Of a stretch of DNA of 37,257 nt, positions 33,292-37,257 are shown piece by piece. Source of the DNA: Gammaproteobacteria bacterium (GTDB lineage Bacteria; Pseudomonadota; Gammaproteobacteria; Steroidobacterales; Rariloculaceae); the NCBI GenBank assembly GCA_029243585.1, contig JAQWRR010000108.1, forward strand, positions 1-37,257, given 5' to 3'. A model generated the notes under the pieces. The model ran no database searches and was not told the origin of the DNA. It saw only the letters and a list, made by a program, of their open reading frames with translations. Position 1 is the first letter of the stretch, and each line of letters begins with the position of its first letter. The position numbers and the translations under genes are program-made.

Positions 33292-34821
33292 ATGTGTGGA
33301 ATTGTTGGAATAGTCGGACAAGAGGCTGTTAATCAGCCTCTCTATGATGCTTTGAGTAGTCTCCAGCATAGAGGCCAGGATGCCGCTGGAATCATGACTG
33401 AGGATAATGGCAATCTGCATCTACGAAAAACTAATGGTCTGGTTCGTGATGTTTTTCAAGAACAGCATATGATGCGTTTGACTGGTAATGTTGGAATAGG
33501 GCATGTGAGGTACCCAACAGCTGGCAGTTCAAGTATGTCTGAGGCCCAACCGTTCTATGTTAACTCTCCGTATGGAATCGCACTTGCCCATAATGGAAAC
33601 CTAGTAAATACAGACGAGCTTAAGCGACTTGTCACTGAGAGTGATCACCGTCATCTCAATACCGACTCAGATACAGAAGTGTTAATCAATGTGTTTGCTC
33701 ATGAGTTAGGAAAGGGATCTGAAAAGGCATTAACGCCAACCGCAATTCTTAATGCAGTAGGTGAAGTTCATAGAAGATGCTCAGGCGCATATGCTGTTGT
33801 TGCAATGATTATTGGCTATGGGATTGTAGCCTTCCGTGACCCAAACGGTATAAGACCTTTAGTAGTGGGTTCAAGAAAAACGGGTGCTGGATTGGAGAGA
33901 ATAGTTGCTTCTGAGAGTGTAGCGCTTGATGCTCTTGGGTTTGCATTAGATCGTGACATATTGCCAGGAGAGGCAGTTTTTATTGATAAGAGCGGCAAGC
34001 TCCATAGTAGAGAAATTGTTAAGGAGCAATCCTATTCACCTTGTATTTTTGAATTTGTTTATTTTGCGCGCCCCGATTCAATTATTGATAAATTATCCGT
34101 GTATAAAGCCCGGTTACGTATGGGCGAAAAGCTTGCAGAAAAAATTCTTTACTTACGACCTGATCATGATATCGATGTGGTTGTTCCGGTGCCAGATACC
34201 TCTCGCACTGCTGCGGTTCAGGTTGCCCATGAGCTAGGGGTAAAGTATCGAGAGGGTTTCATTAAGAATCGCTATATTGGTAGAACATTTATTATGCCAG
34301 GGCAAGCAGAGCGGCAGGCCTCCGTGCGTCGAAAGCTTAACGCTATCGATCTTGAGTTTCGTGGAAAAAATGTTCTTCTCGTTGATGATTCCATTGTTCG
34401 AGGTACGACATCTAAACAGATTATAAATATGGCTCGTGAGTCGGGAGCTAACAAGGTTTACTTTGCTTCAGCTGCTCCACCGGTCCGCTATCCAAACGTT
34501 TATGGAATCGATATGCCGTCAGCAAGTGAACTTGTGGCTAATGGTCGAACTATAGAGGATATCCAAACAATAATTGGAGCGGATTGGCTTATATACCAGA
34601 ACCTTGAGGATCTTGAACAGGCTGTTTATCACGAAGAGGCAGATATAGATTTTTTTGATACATCCTGTTTCTCAGGAAAGTATGTGGCGGGGGATATAAG
34701 CCCTACATATTTAAATCAATTAGAGGTTGTGCGTTCAGATGCTGCGAAAGCTGAACGAAACGCCATGGTTAGAGACAAAGAGGATAGCGAGGATTTTCCA
34801 CAATCTACAGGCGTTGTTTAG
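33292..34821 (+). CDS. purF: Amidophosphoribosyltransferase
   Basis: Committing step of purine synthesis: PRPP plus glutamine to 5-phosphoribosylamine. 509 residues. The Ntn-type glutaminase begins [10 protein letters not shown], with Cys2 becoming the N-terminal nucleophile; [10 protein letters not shown] and [11 protein letters not shown] are glutaminase residues. The phosphoribosyltransferase domain has the PRPP loop [14 protein letters not shown]. The short propeptide-free N-terminus and absence of CxxC clusters indicate the E. coli-type enzyme without a [4Fe-4S] cluster. It ends the truA-to-purF run and is seven bases from the convergent lpxH stop. Confidence 0.98.
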   Translation: MCGIVGIVGQEAVNQPLYDALSSLQHRGQDAAGIMTEDNGNLHLRKTNGLVRDVFQEQHMMRLTGNVGIGHVRYPTAGSSSMSEAQPFYVNSPYGIALAHNGNLVNTDELKRLVTESDHRHLNTDSDTEVLINVFAHELGKGSEKALTPTAILNAVGEVHRRCSGAYAVVAMIIGYGIVAFRDPNGIRPLVVGSRKTGAGLERIVASESVALDALGFALDRDILPGEAVFIDKSGKLHSREIVKEQSYSPCIFEFVYFARPDSIIDKLSVYKARLRMGEKLAEKILYLRPDHDIDVVVPVPDTSRTAAVQVAHELGVKYREGFIKNRYIGRTFIMPGQAERQASVRRKLNAIDLEFRGKNVLLVDDSIVRGTTSKQIINMARESGANKVYFASAAPPVRYPNVYGIDMPSASELVANGRTIEDIQTIIGADWLIYQNLEDLEQAVYHEEADIDFFDTSCFSGKYVAGDISPTYLNQLEVVRSDAAKAERNAMVRDKEDSEDFPQSTGVV

Positions 34822-34828
34822 TTCAGTG

Positions 34829-35566
34829 TTAATGAATCTGAGTAGTTGCTGACAGAGTTTTAAGCTGATACCCAGTCTTACCCCAACGAACTACGCTTCC
34901 CTCTTCATACCAATCCCCTAATACGATCCGAGTAGCGTCTGTTCCGTTTAACTCAAAATGGTGAATGTTTGGGCGATGTGTGTGACCATGCAGTAGTACC
35001 CTAACATCATATTTGAGCATGATATCTACCACGGTCTTTTGATTTACGTTCATTATCTCTGGTTTTTTTTGTGCGATGGCCTCCTTGCTGTGCTCACGAA
35101 TATTGTTAGCAATCGCTTTACGTTCTTGTAGAGTTTTAGAAAGAAAGTCTTGTTGCCAGTCTGGATCTCGCACCATAGATCTAAGTGCCATATAGGGCTC
35201 ATCATCTGTGCATAACAAGTCACCGTGAGTCAGAAGCACACGTGTTCCCTCAATTTCTAGAACTTCATACTCCTTTAATAATTTGCAGCCTGTGAGGTCA
35301 GCAAACCGTTTGCCAATAAGAAAATCACGATTTCCATGCATAAAAAAACATGGGACACCCCGTAGTTTAAGCTTTGTTAAAGCTTCTATTACAGGAGTAT
35401 TACCGAGCTCTTTATTGTCATCTCCGATCCAAACCTCAAATAGGTCGCCTAGTATGTACAGCGCATCAGCGTTTGATGCCTCTTGATCTATAAACCGAAG
35501 AAATTGCTGTATAGCAGCGGGTCGCTCTGAATCCAGGTGGAGATCAGAGATGAAGAGAATACTCAT
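34829..35566 (-). CDS. lpxH: UDP-2,3-diacylglucosamine hydrolase
   Basis: Mn-dependent calcineurin-fold hydrolase making lipid X in lipid A synthesis; its presence confirms a Gram-negative envelope. 245 residues. Metal ligands match E. coli numbering: Asp8 and His10 (SDLHLD), Asp41 (GDLFEVWIGDD), Asn79 (HGNRDF), His114 (LTHGDLL), His195 and His197 (LLHGHTHRP). The cyclophilin gene is six bases upstream on the same strand, so they are probably cotranscribed. Confidence 0.97.
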   Translation of the reverse strand: MSILFISDLHLDSERPAAIQQFLRFIDQEASNADALYILGDLFEVWIGDDNKELGNTPVIEALTKLKLRGVPCFFMHGNRDFLIGKRFADLTGCKLLKEYEVLEIEGTRVLLTHGDLLCTDDEPYMALRSMVRDPDWQQDFLSKTLQERKAIANNIREHSKEAIAQKKPEIMNVNQKTVVDIMLKYDVRVLLHGHTHRPNIHHFELNGTDATRIVLGDWYEEGSVVRWGKTGYQLKTLSATTQIH

Positions 35567-35572
35567 TGGTAT

Positions 35573-36172
35573 TTACTCGTTAAGAATTTCAATACTCTCA
35601 ATTATGATGTTTTGTATCGGAACATCTCTTTCAAATATTCCCCTGGCTCCAACGTCTACATGGCCAATTTGATCAACGATTTCCATGCCTTCGACTATTT
35701 TTCCAAATACAGCAAAGCCCCAACGGGTTGGTCGAGGATTTAGATCTGTATTATCAGAGAGGTTGATATAGAATTGTGCCTTGCCTCCGTGTGGCTCGTT
35801 ACCTCGTGCAAGACCAATAGTTCCGCGAATATTACTGAGACCGTTTCCTGACTCATTCATAACGTTACCATCTTCAGGTGTCGGTTTTTCAACAAGGTCG
35901 CTGGTGAATCCACCTGTTTGTGCGACGAACCCTTGAATGACGCGATGAAAAATAGTCCCCTCATAGTGGCCTGCATTTACATAACTCAAAAAGTGTTCAA
36001 CCGTTAGGGGGGCTCTACCTATATCGAGTTCTACAACAAATGCCCCTAAATTCGTGACAAATCTAACTTGTGTGTCAGGTGGCAGCGTATCGTCTTCGGG
36101 CAATATAGGCTCTTGTGCGCTGGCCACACTGATGACCAAACCCATCAAAAGTAATAGTTTATTTAACCTCAT
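35573..36172 (-). CDS. Periplasmic peptidyl-prolyl cis-trans isomerase, cyclophilin type
   Basis: Cyclophilin fold isomerase, 199 residues. The N-terminus MRLNKLLLLMGLVISVASAQ is a clear Sec signal peptide with an AxA-like cleavage site (VASA), so the protein acts in the periplasm, resembling PpiA in location and PpiB in compactness. Catalytic segment: IFHRVIQGFVAQTGG (His-Arg ... Gln). GTIGLARGNEPHGGKAQFYINLSDN and RWGFAVFGKIVEGMEIVDQI complete the active cleft. It is transcribed toward lpxH and is 73 bases after folD. Confidence 0.94.
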   Translation of the reverse strand: MRLNKLLLLMGLVISVASAQEPILPEDDTLPPDTQVRFVTNLGAFVVELDIGRAPLTVEHFLSYVNAGHYEGTIFHRVIQGFVAQTGGFTSDLVEKPTPEDGNVMNESGNGLSNIRGTIGLARGNEPHGGKAQFYINLSDNTDLNPRPTRWGFAVFGKIVEGMEIVDQIGHVDVGARGIFERDVPIQNIIIESIEILNE

Positions 36173-36245
36173 GGTATATCTCTGCTATTTGTTGAGCTAC
36201 CAGATGATAACCGAAGCACGCCTTTCGGGTTGATTAAAATTATTT

Positions 36246-37100
36246 TTAGCCCGAACTAAGTTCTGCTGCATTTAGAGTGTTACTAATCAGTGTGGCTACG
36301 GTTATTGGGCCTACACCGCCTGGTACGGGGGTAATAAGACTAGCGCGTTTTTTTGCTCCTTCAAAATCCACATCACCGATCAGTTTCCCGTTCTCTAGGC
36401 GCGTAATGCCAATATCGATTACCACAGCACCAGATTTAATCCAGTCACCTGGTATTAACTCAGGCTTGCCCACCGCTACACAGAGAATATCAGCAGCGCG
36501 CACATGCTGTTCAAGATTTTTCGTTGAACCATGACAAATGGTTGTTGTAGCCCCCGCTAGTAACATTTCTAAGGCAAGTGGACGACCAACATGATTAGAG
36601 CGTCCAATAATCACCACATGCTGTCCAGTAATTTTGACAGCTGATCGTTGCAGGATAGTCATAACACCATATGGTGTGCACGGCCTTAAAACGGGAATGC
36701 CCTGGCTGAGCCGTCCCAGCGAGAAGGGGTGAAACCCATCGATATCTTTAGTCGGAGATATCCGCTCGCAGGCTAAATTTTCATCGATATGTTTAGGTAG
36801 AGGGGACTGCACAAGAATACCGTCTATATCTTTATTGGCATTAAGTGTATCGATTAGCTCAAGTAGGGTTTGCTGAGAAATGTCCCCAGCAAGTTCATGA
36901 TGAAAGGATTTAATTCCTGTTTCATCACAGGCTCTACGTTTATTGCGCACATAGATATGTGATGCGGGATCTTGTCCCACAAGAATAGTCGCCAGTCCAG
37001 GTGCTCGTAACCCTTCTGAGATTCGTGTCTTAATCTTTTTGGCCACTTCTGCTTGTATTTCTTGAGCAATGGCCTTGCCATCTATGATCTTAGTTAGCAT
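36246..37100 (-). CDS. folD: Bifunctional methylenetetrahydrofolate dehydrogenase/cyclohydrolase
   Basis: Interconverts 5,10-methylene-, methenyl- and 10-formyl-THF using NADP, supplying formyl groups for purines and initiator tRNA. 284 residues. Catalytic Tyr50 and Lys54 are in [46 protein letters not shown] and the C-terminal [18 protein letters not shown] are diagnostic. It starts at the ATG at 37100. A faint minus-strand promoter (TTTACG, 17 bases, TATGCG) lies at 37162-37134. It is divergent from the tRNA-Pro gene. Confidence 0.98.
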   Translation of the reverse strand: MLTKIIDGKAIAQEIQAEVAKKIKTRISEGLRAPGLATILVGQDPASHIYVRNKRRACDETGIKSFHHELAGDISQQTLLELIDTLNANKDIDGILVQSPLPKHIDENLACERISPTKDIDGFHPFSLGRLSQGIPVLRPCTPYGVMTILQRSAVKITGQHVVIIGRSNHVGRPLALEMLLAGATTTICHGSTKNLEQHVRAADILCVAVGKPELIPGDWIKSGAVVIDIGITRLENGKLIGDVDFEGAKKRASLITPVPGGVGPITVATLISNTLNAAELSSG

Positions 37101-37162
37101 AAAGCTCTTTATTTTTAGAAGGGTACTGATTCTCGCATATCCAGTTATTTAACACTCGTAAA

Positions 37163-37191
37163 TTGCGGCTTAGGGTTTAGGCTATTAAGAT
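37163..37191 (+). promoter_or_regulatory. Candidate promoter of tRNA-Pro
   Basis: TTGCGG (37163-37168), a 17-base spacer and TAAGAT (37186-37191) would place transcription start near 37198, 11 bases before the tRNA 5' end. Each box is only a partial match; location just ahead of a stable-RNA gene is the main support. Confidence 0.35.
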
Positions 37192-37208
37192 GGCATTGTA
37201 ATAAGGTT

Positions 37209-37257
37209 CGGGGCATAGCGCAGTCTGGTAGCGCATCTGCTTTGGGAGCAGAGGGTC
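37209..37257 (+). tRNA. tRNA-Pro(TGG), 5' part cut by the window end
   Basis: Acceptor 5' strand CGGGGCA (37209-37215), D-stem and loop (GCGCAGTCTGGTAGCGC region), anticodon stem TCTGC/GCAGA (37236-37240 and 37248-37252) around the loop TTTGGGA with anticodon TGG at 37243-37245. The sequence is close to bacterial tRNA-Pro(UGG). The T arm and 3' acceptor lie beyond the window. Confidence 0.96.

Noticed and set aside
36209-36231. Hairpin between folD and the cyclophilin gene
   Set aside because: The stem is imperfect (four plus three pairs with a bulge), and on the minus strand, where transcription runs, no T-run follows.
1-37257. CRISPR array, insertion sequence, prophage, toxin-antitoxin or other defence island
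   Set aside because: No regularly spaced repeats, transposase or integrase, or unassigned gene clusters of that kind were seen; nearly every gene is a recognised core family.

Overview
The window is a dense, largely housekeeping stretch of a proteobacterial chromosome, almost certainly gammaproteobacterial. I infer this from the gene families and their order: asd-fimV-truA-accD-folC-dedD-like-cvpA-purF, the EF-P modification set epmB/efp/epmA beside psd, glyA-nrdR-ribD-ribE-ribB-ribH-nusB-thiL, a fused single-chain purL, parE-parC, and lpxH with folD. The DNA is moderately AT-rich by eye. No phage, insertion sequence, CRISPR array or toxin-antitoxin pair is visible. No gap between genes exceeds about 200 bases. 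I cannot name a genus.

Layout. 1-2771: 3' part of purL (+). 2825-4498: ettA (-). 4600-5562: a complete-looking histone-deacetylase-family amidohydrolase (+). 5640-12236: glyA, nrdR, ribD, ribE, a RibBX-type ribB with a decayed second domain, ribH, nusB and thiL (+), tightly packed with several overlaps and non-ATG starts. 12278-12526: lone xseB (-). 12729-15142: rubrerythrin without a rubredoxin domain, a GlpC/HdrD-like Fe-S protein and a DUF3501 protein (+), preceded by a good sigma70-type promoter and two overlapping dyads. 15224-19384: parE and parC. 19489-20199: an F420-dependent-reductase-like Rossmann protein with an N-terminal export signal. 20279-24489: epmB (-), efp (+), epmA (-), psd (-) and a SCO1/SenC protein (-). 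24519-37100: prmB, aroC, asd, fimV-like, truA, accD, folC, SPOR protein, cvpA and purF (+), then lpxH, a periplasmic cyclophilin and folD (-). The window ends inside a tRNA-Pro(TGG) gene.

How the genes work together. The riboflavin genes supply four enzymatic steps to FMN/FAD precursors but no intact GTP cyclohydrolase II, so that enzyme must be encoded elsewhere. EpmB makes (R)-beta-lysine, EpmA attaches it to Lys34 of EF-P, and EF-P relieves ribosome stalling. ParE and ParC form topoisomerase IV. PurL and PurF are purine synthesis enzymes at opposite ends of the window. GlyA and FolD share one-carbon folate metabolism, and FolC makes the folate backbone.

The least ordinary parts are the rubrerythrin/Fe-S/DUF3501 trio with its probable operator and intercistronic hairpin, and the exported NADP-binding-fold protein. 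I regard these as candidates for a second look, not as proof of a new system.
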